Shown in pieces: positions 42,549 to 51,374 of a stretch of 64,000 nucleotides of DNA. The notes beneath the pieces were generated by a model. It was not told the DNA's origin and searched no databases. It was given only the letters and a program-made list of their open reading frames with translations. The stretch is from NCBI RefSeq assembly GCF_027460265.1, contig NZ_JAPZBC010000001.1, forward strand, positions 1,364,001 to 1,428,000. Direction: 5' to 3'. Position numbers and translations under genes: made by a program. Each line of letters opens with the position of its first letter. The stretch's first letter is position 1. Source of the stretch: Streptomyces sp. WMMC940. GTDB lineage: Bacteria > Actinomycetota > Actinomycetes > Streptomycetales > Streptomycetaceae.

Positions 42549-44218
42549 CCGCGACCACGGACGCGTCCCCACTCAGCAACCCCACCGCCCGTACGCACGA
42601 GGTGACCAACCAGCCGCCGCCGCTCACCGGTCACGACGTCGCCGAGGACCCCGTACTTCTCGAGGGACTGCGGCGCGAGGGCGCCGGCTGGTACGCGGAG
42701 GACCTGCACCGCCTCGGAAGGCTCGCGGGATCGGAGCAGGTCCTGCGCTGGGCCGAGGAGGCCAACCGCCACGAGCCGGAGCTGCGCACGCACGACCGCT
42801 ACGGCAACCGGATCGACGAGGTCGACTTCCATCCCTCGTACCACGCGCTGATGGACGTGGCGATCCGAGAGGGCCTGGGCGGGGCGCCGTGGGCGGACGA
42901 CCGGCCGGGCGCGCACGTCGCCCGCGCCGCCGGCTTCATGGTGTGGAGCTCGGCCGAACAGGGCCACGGCTGCCCGGTGTCCATGACCTACGCCGTCGTG
43001 CCCGCTCTCCGGTCGGCGCCCGAACTCGCCGCCGTCTACGAGCCGTTGCTCACCAGCCGGGTGTACGACCCGGGCCTGCGGGCGCCGGGGGGCAAGCGGG
43101 GACTCCTCGCCGGTATGGGCATGACCGAGAAGCAGGGCGGCACGGACGTGCGCGCCAACACCACCGCGGCCACCGCACAGCCGGACGGCAGCTGGCGGCT
43201 GCGGGGGCACAAGTGGTTCACCAGCGCTCCGATGAACGACCTGTTCCTGGTGCTGGCGCAGGCACCGGGAGGGTTGTCCTGCTTCCTGGTGCCCCGGGTG
43301 CTGCCGGACGGCTCGCGCAACACCTTCCGCATCCAGCGGCTGAAGGACAAGCTCGGCAACCGCAGCAACGCCAGCAGCGAGCCGGAGTTCGACGACACCG
43401 TCGCCTGGCTTGTCGGCCGGGAGGGGCAGGGCGTACGGACGATCATCGACATGGTGACCATGACACGGCTCGACTGCATCCTGGGCTCGGCGTCGGGGAC
43501 CCGCGCGGCGCTGGCACAGGCCGCGCACCACGTACGCCACCGGGCCGTGTTCGGCACCAAGCTGATCGACCAGCCGCTCATGCGGAACGTCATCGCCGAC
43601 CTGGGGCTGGAGTCGGAGGCCGCGACGACGCTCGCGCTCCGGGTCGCGGGCGCGGCGGACCGGGCGCAGCGCGGCGACGCGCAGGAGCGGGCCTTCCTTC
43701 GGCTGGCCACGGCCGTCGGGAAGTACTGGGTCTGCAAGCGGCAGCCCGCGGCGGTCGCGGAGGCGCTGGAGTGCCTCGGCGGCAACGGCTATGACGAGGC
43801 GTCCGGGATGCCGCGGCTGTACCGCGAGGCTCCGCTGAACGGCATCTGGGAGGGCTCGGGCAACGTCAACGCCCTCGACGTGCTCCGTGCGCTCGCCCGC
43901 GAGCCGGAGTCCCTCGAGGCGTTCCGGGCGGAGGTCGAGGCGGCCGCGGGCGCGGACGCGCGACTGGACGAGGCGTGGCGGAAGCTGCGCGGCGAGCTTG
44001 TGCTCACCGCCGACGCGGAACTGCGCGCACGGCGGCTGGTCGAGCGCCTCGCCCTGGTACTGCAGGGCTCCCTCCTCGTCCGTCACGCACCGCCCGCCGT
44101 GGCCGACGCGTTCTGCGCCTCCCGCCTGGCGGGCGACACGGGCTTCGCCTTCGGCACCCTCTCGCCGGCCGCCGACCTCGCCACGATCCTCAGCCGGGTG
44201 CCGGGCGCGGCTCACTGA
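42545..44218 (+). CDS. Acyl-CoA dehydrogenase-family protein, AidB-like
   Basis: Protein of 557 residues, near the 540 of E. coli AidB and much longer than usual acyl-CoA dehydrogenases. FAD-binding marks include SMTYAVVPALR, GMGMTEKQGGTDVRANTT, WRLRGHKWFTSAPM and the C-terminal YREAPLNGIWEGSGNVNALDVLRAL. AidB is a flavoprotein of the adaptive response to DNA alkylation that can bind DNA; here the pairing with TetR fits acyl-CoA catabolism as well. Translation is coupled to TetR by ATGA overlap. The role is uncertain between the two. Confidence 0.88.
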   Translation: MTATTDASPLSNPTARTHEVTNQPPPLTGHDVAEDPVLLEGLRREGAGWYAEDLHRLGRLAGSEQVLRWAEEANRHEPELRTHDRYGNRIDEVDFHPSYHALMDVAIREGLGGAPWADDRPGAHVARAAGFMVWSSAEQGHGCPVSMTYAVVPALRSAPELAAVYEPLLTSRVYDPGLRAPGGKRGLLAGMGMTEKQGGTDVRANTTAATAQPDGSWRLRGHKWFTSAPMNDLFLVLAQAPGGLSCFLVPRVLPDGSRNTFRIQRLKDKLGNRSNASSEPEFDDTVAWLVGREGQGVRTIIDMVTMTRLDCILGSASGTRAALAQAAHHVRHRAVFGTKLIDQPLMRNVIADLGLESEAATTLALRVAGAADRAQRGDAQERAFLRLATAVGKYWVCKRQPAAVAEALECLGGNGYDEASGMPRLYREAPLNGIWEGSGNVNALDVLRALAREPESLEAFRAEVEAAAGADARLDEAWRKLRGELVLTADAELRARRLVERLALVLQGSLLVRHAPPAVADAFCASRLAGDTGFAFGTLSPAADLATILSRVPGAAH

Positions 44219-44389
44219 GGCACCGGCCCCTCCGCCCGGCCCGCTGCTCACCGCACGACGCCGCCGGGCGGAGCGGACCGGTGCCGGCACGACCGGCACG
44301 GCGGCGCGGCGGCGTCGGTCCGGCACGGAGGTACCGGCCCGGCAGCGGCGAGGCCCGGCACGGCAGCACGGCGCCGGCCCGCCCCGCCG

Positions 44390-45622
44390 TCACCGCACCG
44401 ATTCCCTCGGTGGCCGTTCGCGCAGGGCGCCGTAGGCGAGGAAGTACGCAGGGAGCCGCTTGAACCGGCGGGAGGTGGTGATCAGCTCGGTGAGGCGCTT
44501 GGCCAGCCGGGGGTTGCCGAAGGCGGGCTCCCCGGCCAGCAGGGGCTCGATGACCCTGGCGTGGGCGAGGCGCTGGAGGGCCTGGGTCCCCGCGGTGGTG
44601 GGCCACCGGCGGCGCTGGACGCGGCGTACGTCCTCAAGACCCACCCGGCCCTCGCCGAGGGGTCCGACGAGATGGCGTGCGGCGGCCACCGCGTCCTCGA
44701 CGGCGAGGTTGATGCCGATACCGAAGACCGGTGACATGGCATGGGCGGCGTCGCCGATGCACAGCAGCCCCGGACGGTGCCAGCGCCTCAACCGGTCGAG
44801 CCGTACGTCGAGCAGCTTCACGTCGTCCCACGAGGTGAGCGCGTGCGTCCGGTCCGAGAGCCAGGGAGCGGCGGAGGTGAATCGCGCCATGAACCGGTCC
44901 AGTCCCTCGGCGCGCCGCTGCGCGTCGGTGCCCTTCGGGATCAGCGCGGCGATCTGCCAGTAGTCACCGCGGTCGATGAGCGCGCTGAAGAACCGGTCGC
45001 CGACCCCGCCCACCAGCCCGCTCGGGTCGCCGTCGTGCCGGGGGAGCCTGAACCACCAGGCGTCCATCGGGCAGTTGAAGCTCTCCAGACCGAGCTCGGG
45101 CAGCGTCCTCGCGATCGAGCCGCGGCCGTCGCACGCGACGGTGAGCGTGGCCCGCAGTTCGCCTGTGCGGCCGTCGGAGGTGCGGTAGCGGACGCCGTTC
45201 ACCCGCCCGCGTTCCATGAGGAAGGAGGTCGCCTCGGTGTTCATCCGGACGGAGAAGGAGGATTCCCGGCCCGCCTCGTCCACGAGGAGGTCGAGCAGGT
45301 CCCACTGGGGCACCATCGCGATGTAGTTGTACTTGCCCCGGAGAGCGCCGATGTCCCCGACGGTGATCAGCGAACGGTCCGGTCCGATGGGCAGCTGCAC
45401 GGTCGTCACCCGGCGCTGCGGCAGCCGGGCGAACCGCTCGGCCAGCCCCAGATCGTCCAGCAGCGCCAGGGTGGAGGGGTGCACGGTGTCGCCGCGGAAG
45501 TCGCGCAGGAAATCGCCGTGCTTCTCCAGGACGGCGACGTCCACCCCGGCCCGGGCCAGTAGCAGGCCGAGAACCATGCCGGCGGGCCCTCCACCCACCA
45601 CGCAGCACGTGGTCCGCTCCAT
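44390..45622 (-). CDS. FAD-dependent monooxygenase (PHBH-like)
   Basis: Protein of 410 residues. N-terminal CCVVGGGPAGMVLGLLLARAGVDVAVLEKH is the FAD fold, followed by RGDTVHPSTLALLDDLGL, and the second FAD contact is LLCIGDAAHAMSPVFGIGINLAVEDAVA. This is the aromatic hydroxylase/halogenase-like group A flavoprotein family, which often acts in specialised metabolism. Its start is 128 bases from the IS110 element, and a P450 gene lies beyond the element on the opposite strand; the two may once have shared one intergenic region. The substrate is unknown. Confidence 0.9.
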   Translation of the reverse strand: MERTTCCVVGGGPAGMVLGLLLARAGVDVAVLEKHGDFLRDFRGDTVHPSTLALLDDLGLAERFARLPQRRVTTVQLPIGPDRSLITVGDIGALRGKYNYIAMVPQWDLLDLLVDEAGRESSFSVRMNTEATSFLMERGRVNGVRYRTSDGRTGELRATLTVACDGRGSIARTLPELGLESFNCPMDAWWFRLPRHDGDPSGLVGGVGDRFFSALIDRGDYWQIAALIPKGTDAQRRAEGLDRFMARFTSAAPWLSDRTHALTSWDDVKLLDVRLDRLRRWHRPGLLCIGDAAHAMSPVFGIGINLAVEDAVAAARHLVGPLGEGRVGLEDVRRVQRRRWPTTAGTQALQRLAHARVIEPLLAGEPAFGNPRLAKRLTELITTSRRFKRLPAYFLAYGALRERPPRESVR

Positions 45623-45663
45623 GGGAACCGCTCCCTTCGGTGGAATCCCGGGGTCAGCAACAA

Positions 45664-45692
45664 TTGGACATATACCCTCAAGCTGGACATTC
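45664..45692. promoter_or_regulatory. Direct repeats GGACAT upstream of the FAD monooxygenase
   Basis: GGACAT at 45666-45671 and 45685-45690, 19 apart, in an AT-rich patch with TATA words on the minus strand, 44-68 bases before the ATG at 45622. Likely part of the promoter or an operator. Confidence 0.4.
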
Positions 45693-45739
45693 GTGGCACG
45701 GACGGCCGTGCCGCTTCCCGGGAGGCAACATGAGTTTCC

Positions 45740-47120
45740 TGAGTCAACCTCTATGCCGCCATCCGCGTCTCCGCGGTCGTGTTGATCTTGCTGTTGGATT
45801 GGTGGATCACGGGGTCATAGCAGGTGCCGTCGCGCCAGCAGGCCCACATCACGCGGAGCCATGCTCGGGCCAGGATGCGGATCGCGTGGGGGTGTCGCTT
45901 CTTGCGCGCCCTGGCGTCGTTGTAGATCTTGGCGGCCCAGTCGCTGCCGTGGCGGCTGTTGTCGGCGAAGGTCGTCAGCGCGAGTCGAGCTCTTCGGTTG
46001 GTCGCGAAGCGGAAGGAGACCGTGCGGGCCTTGCCCGAGGCCCGGGTGACCGGGACGACGCCAGCTTCGGCGACGAGTTGTTCGCAGGTCTGGGCGCGTT
46101 CCAGGATCGGGCCGATCTCGCCGATGATCTGCCCGAGGCTGACCTTGCCGATGCGCGGCATGGTGGCGAAAAGCGGTGCGTAGGGATGGGTTGCGGCTGC
46201 TTCGGCGATGGACTTGTCCAAGACACGGATCGTCGCGCGTATGCCCTGCACCAGCTGCACCTGGACTCGGACGAGCTGTCCGGCGACCTGTTCGCTGAGG
46301 CGGGAGGCGGCCTTCGGGGCCAAGCGCAGGCGTTCGATCAGGACGCTGCCGGGCTTCTTCCCGGAGTATCCGTGGCGCTTGCACCAGGCTTCGAGGCGTC
46401 CGGCGGTGAGCCTGGCGGCGGAGGCCGGGGTGGGGTAGCGCTCCAGGAAGGCCATGGCGATGTCGCTGTCGAGTTCGTAGAAGACGGCCTTGCCCCCGGG
46501 CCAGTGCTCGTCCAGCAGGGCGGCGAGCTGGTTGACGGCGGCGACCTTGGCCTCGATGTGGTCGGCACGCTGCCGGGTGAGGGCCTGGAGGTCGAGGGTG
46601 GCCTGCTCGGTGGGTTCCAGTCTGGGCAGCATGTGCCCGTCGGTGCGCAGGTAGTCGGCGAGTTTCATGCTGTCGCCGGCGTCGGTCTTGGCCTTGGAGG
46701 CGCCCCAGCGTGCCCGCATGGCGTGGAAGGCGTTGGGGTGCACCGGCACGATGGGGTGTCCGGCGGCAAGGAGGCGGTCGACGGCCAGGCCGCGGGTGGT
46801 CTCGATCGCTACGGGCAGGTCTGCCGGAGCACCGTGTTTGCGCAGCCTCGCCAGAGTCTTGGTGAACCCCTCCTCGGTGTGGGCGAGTTCCCACCGGTCG
46901 ATGCGTTTTCCGGCGTCGTCCATGACGGTCACGTCATGGGTCTCGGTCGCCCAGTCCCACCCGATGAACACGAAGGTCGTACTCCTGTGCCTGTGACGGA
47001 GCACCTGCCCGGTGATGAGGTCGTCTGCCGGGAGCTCATTAATCGGCCCTCTGCGGGGCGTGTCCCTGAAGCCGATCAGACGGCCTCGGCCCGGCGGGGC
47101 TGGCGTAACTCATGTTGGCC
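45740..47120 (-). mobile_element. IS110-family insertion sequence (approximate limits)
   Basis: Approximate element around the single transposase gene, between a minus-strand monooxygenase gene and a plus-strand P450 gene. The non-coding tail of an IS110 element, which can carry a bridge RNA, should lie upstream of the transposase start (about 47005-47120). I did not identify its secondary structure or the exact junctions. Confidence 0.6.
45751..47004 (-). CDS. IS110-family transposase
   Basis: Protein of 417 residues from GTG 47004. N-terminal DEDD-type domain: FIGWDWATETHDVTVMDDAGK with the first Asp, AIETTRGLAVDRLL and KTDAGDSMKLADYLR (ADA/Asp pair); C-terminal domain with MPRIGKVSLGQIIGEIGP and the serine region VPVTRASGKARTVSFRFATNRRARLAL. 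Intact, with no frameshift. IS110 elements lack clear terminal inverted repeats and do not usually duplicate the target, so ends are not defined exactly. Confidence 0.95.
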   Translation of the reverse strand: MLRHRHRSTTFVFIGWDWATETHDVTVMDDAGKRIDRWELAHTEEGFTKTLARLRKHGAPADLPVAIETTRGLAVDRLLAAGHPIVPVHPNAFHAMRARWGASKAKTDAGDSMKLADYLRTDGHMLPRLEPTEQATLDLQALTRQRADHIEAKVAAVNQLAALLDEHWPGGKAVFYELDSDIAMAFLERYPTPASAARLTAGRLEAWCKRHGYSGKKPGSVLIERLRLAPKAASRLSEQVAGQLVRVQVQLVQGIRATIRVLDKSIAEAAATHPYAPLFATMPRIGKVSLGQIIGEIGPILERAQTCEQLVAEAGVVPVTRASGKARTVSFRFATNRRARLALTTFADNSRHGSDWAAKIYNDARARKKRHPHAIRILARAWLRVMWACWRDGTCYDPVIHQSNSKINTTAETRMAA

Positions 47121-47210
47121 GTCGAGCAGCTCGCGACACTGGCCATGCACCCACCGGGACCGAGAGGTCACAACCCTACCGAAGAGGGCTGCAGAAAGGA
47201 TGGTCCTCTA

Positions 47211-48509
47211 ATGAGCGAGCAGCCGGTCCTTCTCCCCTACGCCGACCCTGCCTTCGTCGCGGATCCCTTCCCCCTCTACCGCCGGCTACGCGAGGAGGGC
47301 CCGGTGCGACGGGCCGTGATCGCGGGCGGAGTGGAGGCCTGGCTGGTCACCCGTTACGAGGACGGCCTCGCGGCCCTGTCGGACTCCCGGCTGAGCAGCG
47401 ACGTCCGCGACGCCTCGGACCCGCGGCTGATGCAGCAGCTGCCCTCGACGGAGCGCGAGTCGATGGTGAGCAACATGCTGCGCTCCGATCCGCCCGACCA
47501 CACCCGGCTGCGCCGTCTGGTCTCGAAGGCGTTCACCGCGCGGCGGGTGGCGGAGATGCGGCCCAGGATCCAGGAGATCACCGACCGGCTGCTCGACGGG
47601 CTGCTGCCCGCCGGGCGGGCGGAACTCGTCGCGGACTTCGCACTGCCGCTCCCCGTCACCGTCATCAGCGAACTCCTGGGCGTCCCCCTGGACGACCGGC
47701 ACGAGTTCCAGCGCTGGACCGACGACATGCTGCTGCGCCGCGCGGAGATGCCGGACCCGGCCGTGGTGGACTCGGCATGGCAGCGCATGCGCGCGTATCT
47801 GACCGGGCTCATCGCGGACAGGCGGGCCCGGCCGGGGGACGACCTGCTGAGCGCGCTGATCACCGCCCGTGACGAGGAACAGCGGCTGAACGAGGACGAA
47901 CTGATCGCCATGGCGTTCCTGCTCCTCGTCGCCGGATACATCACCACGGTCAATCTGATCGGCAGCGGGGTCGCGGCGCTGCTCGCCCACCCCGACCAAC
48001 TGGCACTGCTGCGGGACGACCCGGAGCTGCTGCCCGGCGCCATCGAGGAGTTCCTGCGGTACGACGGGCCCGTCAGCCCCGGAATCGCGAGGTTCGCGCG
48101 CGAGGACGTGGAGATCGCCGGGGTGACCGTCCCGCGGGGTGCGACCGTGCTGATCGCCTCCGCCATCGCCGACCGCGACCCGGCGCGGTTCGCCGACCCG
48201 GACCGGCTGGACATCACCCGGCGCGACAACGCGCACCTCGCCTTCGGGCACGGGATCCACTACTGCCTGGGGGCCCCGCTGGCCAGGCTGGAGGGGCAGA
48301 TCGCCATCGGCACCGCGCTGCGGCGTCTCCCCGACCTGGCGCTGGCCGTGCCGCCGGAGGAACTGCACTGGCGGCCGGGCGGGCTGCGGGGTCCGGCGCG
48401 GCTGCCGGTCACGTTCACGGCCAAGGACGGGCACCGCCCCGGCTCCACCCGGGGACGGGACGCCGCCGGGTCAGCCCCGGGGGAGGTCGCACCGTTCGGC
48501 ACGGGCTGA
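47211..48509 (+). CDS. Cytochrome P450 (CYP107-like)
   Basis: Protein of 432 residues. I-helix AFLLLVAGYITTVNLIG, ExxR EEFLRYDGP, and heme loop FGHGIHYCLGAPLARLE with Cys352, all typical of the Streptomyces CYP107/CYP105 group of tailoring enzymes. ATG 47211 follows AAAGGA by 10 bases. It may pair with the FAD monooxygenase on the other side of the IS110 element in a small oxidation locus. The C-terminal 30 residues are a non-conserved Gly/Ala tail. Substrate unknown. Confidence 0.92.
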   Translation: MSEQPVLLPYADPAFVADPFPLYRRLREEGPVRRAVIAGGVEAWLVTRYEDGLAALSDSRLSSDVRDASDPRLMQQLPSTERESMVSNMLRSDPPDHTRLRRLVSKAFTARRVAEMRPRIQEITDRLLDGLLPAGRAELVADFALPLPVTVISELLGVPLDDRHEFQRWTDDMLLRRAEMPDPAVVDSAWQRMRAYLTGLIADRRARPGDDLLSALITARDEEQRLNEDELIAMAFLLLVAGYITTVNLIGSGVAALLAHPDQLALLRDDPELLPGAIEEFLRYDGPVSPGIARFAREDVEIAGVTVPRGATVLIASAIADRDPARFADPDRLDITRRDNAHLAFGHGIHYCLGAPLARLEGQIAIGTALRRLPDLALAVPPEELHWRPGGLRGPARLPVTFTAKDGHRPGSTRGRDAAGSAPGEVAPFGTG

Positions 48510-48889
48510 CGGACCGACAGGCCGATATGACGACGGGCGACGGGGGACGTGACGACGGGCGATGTGACGACGGGCCGACGCAGTCGCCCCCGGGCCGGGC
48601 GGGGCTCCCGCGCGACCGAGGCGCGGGGTGGCTCGTTCCGGGACCCCCGGAGCACCCGGCTCGCCCGGGATCGGACCGCAGCGCACCGCTCCGCCGCGCG
48701 CGGGCGAGCAGGCGGCACTGCCGGCGGCACGCCCGCGCCCCTGCTGCCCGCGCTCGGCGCCGCGCTGTGCGCGTCCGGCGCGCCGGCCCGACCCGGGCCC
48801 GGACGCGCGCGGCGTCCCGCCCGGCGAAGCCGCACGCACCCGCACGTCACCCCGTCTACAGGACCGGGGCGGGCCCTCAGGCGGGGATG
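48510..48889. other. Convergent intergenic region with GACGACGGGC repeats
   Basis: 380 bases between the P450 and rskA stops. TGACGACGGGCGA or a close variant appears near 48528, 48550 and 48564. The rest has no gene I recognise. Confidence 0.4.
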
Positions 48890-49714
48890 TCAGACGGGGA
48901 TGTCGATCATTCCCAGCGGCGGGCTGGTGGGCTGCAACGAACCCCCGACCGGCTCGATGGTGATGCCGACCGCCGTCGCTCCCGAGACCGGGCCGTTGAG
49001 CATCTGCATGTCCTGGGCCTCGGCACCGCTGACCAGACCGGCGGGCCGGTAGGAGCCGTCCTCGCTGAACCACAGGGCGTACGTCTGGCCGACCGGCAGC
49101 GGCGGAACTCCCGTCGCGAAGAACACCGCCGCGTCCTGGCTCCGGGAGACGGCGACGGTGCCGGTGCCGCCGTCCGCGAGCTGCTGGGTGTGGAGCTCGA
49201 CGTCCGGCGCGGCGAGCACGTCGGCCACACCCGCGTACCGCTCCTCGGCCCAGTGGAGCTGGGAGCGCGCCTGCTCGGCGGCCTGGTACTGCCAGGCGGC
49301 GACTCCGCCGAACGCCACGGCCAGCGCGGCGCAGGCCGCGAGGGCCAGTTGCAGGATCCGCGGGACGGGAGAGCGCCCGGTCCCGAACGGAGCCGGCTCC
49401 CCGGCGGCGGCCCGGGCCTGCGGAACCTCCTCCTCGGGCTGTTCGCGCGGAACGCGGGGAGCGTACGGGGCCTGGGGTGTGACGGCGATCCGCTCCAGCA
49501 CCCGGCGCCGCAGGTGCTCCGGAGGTTCGGCCGTGACCGGCTGGGCGAGGCGTGCCGCCGAGTCCGAGAGGTCCGCGATCTCGCGCGCGCAGACCGCACA
49601 GGACGCGAGGTGGTCCTCGAAGGCCCTCCGCTCGTCCTCGGGCAGCGCGTGCAGCACATAGGCGCCGGCGGCGGAGTGCAGCTCGTCGCCGTTCCTGTCC
49701 CGGACCTCGCTCAT
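48890..49714 (-). CDS. rskA: Anti-sigma-K factor RskA
   Basis: Protein of 274 residues. N-terminal anti-sigma domain with HALPEDERRAFEDHLASCAVCAREIADL (His-x3-Cys-x2-Cys zinc site at about 34-41), a membrane segment RILQLALAACAALAVAFGGVAAW (about 118-140) and an extracellular RskA domain (VGQTYALWFSEDG, MLNGPVSGATAVGITIEPVGGS). It holds SigK at the membrane until released, in known relatives by regulated proteolysis. Start overlaps the sigK stop by four bases, so translation is coupled. Confidence 0.92.
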   Translation of the reverse strand: MSEVRDRNGDELHSAAGAYVLHALPEDERRAFEDHLASCAVCAREIADLSDSAARLAQPVTAEPPEHLRRRVLERIAVTPQAPYAPRVPREQPEEEVPQARAAAGEPAPFGTGRSPVPRILQLALAACAALAVAFGGVAAWQYQAAEQARSQLHWAEERYAGVADVLAAPDVELHTQQLADGGTGTVAVSRSQDAAVFFATGVPPLPVGQTYALWFSEDGSYRPAGLVSGAEAQDMQMLNGPVSGATAVGITIEPVGGSLQPTSPPLGMIDIPV

Positions 49715-50310
49715 GGCCGCACCTCACCCTCGTACAGACAGTCACGCAATCGCATCAGCCCGTCACGCATCCGGGCCTTCACCGTGCCCAGGGGCTGGGA
49801 CAGCTGCTCGGCCACCTCCCGGTAGGTGAGCCCGTGGTAGTACGCCAGGACGACCGACTCCCGCTGGAGCTCGGTCAGCGACTGCAGACAGCGCCGGACC
49901 TGCTGCTGCTCCAAGCCGGTCTCGACCTGCTCGACCACGTCGTCGAACGGCGGCACGGACTCCAGCAGCGCCGCTCTGCGCTCCCGCTCGGTCCTGGCCT
50001 GCGACGACCGGACCCGGTCCACCGCACGCCGATGGGCCAGCGTCAGGACCCAGGTCAGGGCGCTGCCCTGCTCGGGCCGGAACCGGCCGGCCGTGCGCCA
50101 CACCTCCACGAGCACGTCCTGGGTCACCTCCTCGGACTGGGCCGGATCTCTCAGGACTCTGCGAACGAGGCCCAGTACCGGGCCGCTGACCGATTCGTAG
50201 ACGGGTACGAACGCGTCCTGGTCGCCGCGCCCCACCAGGACCATGAGCTCGTCCAGTCCGAGCTTGGCCAGCTGTTCGGCGGCGTCGGGATCCGCATCAG
50301 GTGGCGACAC
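49711..50310 (-). CDS. sigK: ECF sigma factor SigK
   Basis: Protein of 199 residues from GTG 50310. Region 2: FVPVYESVSGPVLGLVRRVLRD and EEVTQDVLVEVWRTAGRF; then SALTWVLTLAHRRAVDRVRSSQA; region 4: SLTELQRESVVLAYYHGLTYREVAEQLSQPLGTVKARMRDGLMRLR. This matches SigK, whose partner RskA is encoded next, translationally coupled. GTG 50310 is preferred as GAGGGGG is 5 bases away; the longer frame upstream is not conserved. Targets are unknown; a perfect palindrome lies 121 bases upstream. Confidence 0.92.
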   Translation of the reverse strand: MSPPDADPDAAEQLAKLGLDELMVLVGRGDQDAFVPVYESVSGPVLGLVRRVLRDPAQSEEVTQDVLVEVWRTAGRFRPEQGSALTWVLTLAHRRAVDRVRSSQARTERERRAALLESVPPFDDVVEQVETGLEQQQVRRCLQSLTELQRESVVLAYYHGLTYREVAEQLSQPLGTVKARMRDGLMRLRDCLYEGEVRP

Positions 50311-50662
50311 TCGCGCCCCCTCGCTCCTCGTGGGCACCAGGGGTGCCGTACGGGCTCGTTCGTCACCATGCCACCACCGATCGGAAGGGGCCGCACGCCT
50401 GGAGCCGCGAGGGGAGACCGGAAGTGTCCGGTGACATGTCACGTCCACCGTTCACCTCTCATTCGCCGCCTGCCCAGTTCTCCGTTCAGCACTCACACGT
50501 CCTCATTCAGCGGCCACCCGCCCTCGTACCGCAGTCACGCGTCCTCGGTCGGCGGTCACGAGTCGTCATTCGGTGGTCACGAGTCGTCATTCGGTGGTCG
50601 CCCACCATGCGTCCGGTCCGGGTCAGCCCACCATGAGTCCGTCCGGTCCGGGTCGCGGCCGG
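50311..50662. promoter_or_regulatory. sigK upstream region with palindrome and tandem repeats
   Basis: 352 bases. GTGACATGTCAC (50431-50442) is a perfect 12-base palindrome. Near 50537-50600 the word CACGAGTCGTCATTCGGTGGT occurs in two adjacent 21-base units, and a related CACGCGTCCTCGGTCGGCGGT precedes them, so three tandem copies. CGTCCGGTCCGGGTC follows twice. Promoter of sigK is expected in the 50310-50440 part. Confidence 0.5.
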
Positions 50663-50941
50663 TCAGGCGCGGTCACCGCCGTCGCGGCAGTCCCAGCGTC
50701 CCCGGACCCACTCGTCCTTCCAGTGGTCCTTGACCCACTTCTGCTCCCAGTGGCCCTTGCGCCACTCGCAACGGTTCCAGTCCGGGCCCCCCGAGTCGGC
50801 CACGAGGAGGGAGACCCGCGCGGGGGCGGCAGGCCCGGACGAGGCCGCCGCAGTGCCCGAGGACGCCGCGGACAACCCGCCGACGAGCACACCCGCGGCG
50901 GCCGTGGCCACGAGACGGCGCACCCGGAGGGAAACGCCCAT
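50663..50941 (-). CDS. Small secreted Trp-repeat protein
   Basis: Protein of 92 residues. Signal peptide (VRRLVATAAAGVLVGGLSA, cleavage likely near residue 26-34), Ala/Ser linker, then a tandem 9-residue repeat with Trp at 60, 65, 69, 74, 78 and 83, alternating 5 and 4 apart: WRKGHWEQK, WVKDHWKDE, WVRGRWDC. Cys58 and Cys85 flank it and could form a disulfide. No family recognised. Its GAGAGAGGTGGG ribosome site precedes ATG 50941. Divergent from the polyampholyte gene at 51375 and next to sigK on the same strand, so possibly SigK-regulated; not proven. Confidence 0.72.
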   Translation of the reverse strand: MGVSLRVRRLVATAAAGVLVGGLSAASSGTAAASSGPAAPARVSLLVADSGGPDWNRCEWRKGHWEQKWVKDHWKDEWVRGRWDCRDGGDRA

Positions 50942-51374
50942 CTGACCCACCTCTCTCCCGCGGCCTTCCGGTTCTCCCAGTCCGGGGACCGTCCGGACCG
51001 CCGGACACGGAACCCGCACGACGTCGCTGCCGTGCGCACGTGACACGAGTAGTTCGAAGCCGAGCCGTCTCCGGATAGGCGCGCGAAGCGAAGAAGACGG
51101 AATGCGCAGCGCCGGGCGACCCCTCCGGCGGTTCTGCGCAAGCCGGATCGCGCAGGGTTCGGAGAGCGCCGCGAAGGCGCGTATCGACCGGCTGCCGTCC
51201 AAAGAGTGAATAGTCGGCGTGTCGCCACCCGAAGAGCGCACGGTGTCCCTCGAATGCGACGTTCTCGGCTGGTGCGAAGCCGCGATCCGTCTGACGGTGA
51301 ATTCGTCGCTGCTGCGATCCGATGAGCCGACGATGTGTCAGCCCTCGCAGTCGCGGCGAAAGGAATGGGATCTC
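50942..51374. promoter_or_regulatory. Divergent region between the Trp-repeat gene and the polyampholyte gene
   Basis: 433 bases, holding both promoters. AAAGGA (51359-51364) is the ribosome site of the plus gene. The 51180-51370 part is less GC-rich than the flanks (GTGAATAGTCGG, GTGAATTCGTCG). No clear -35/-10 pair assigned. Confidence 0.4.

Noticed and set aside
48510..48889. Open frames in the gap between the P450 and rskA
   Set aside because: All are GC-driven shadow frames of the same region with no matching domain.
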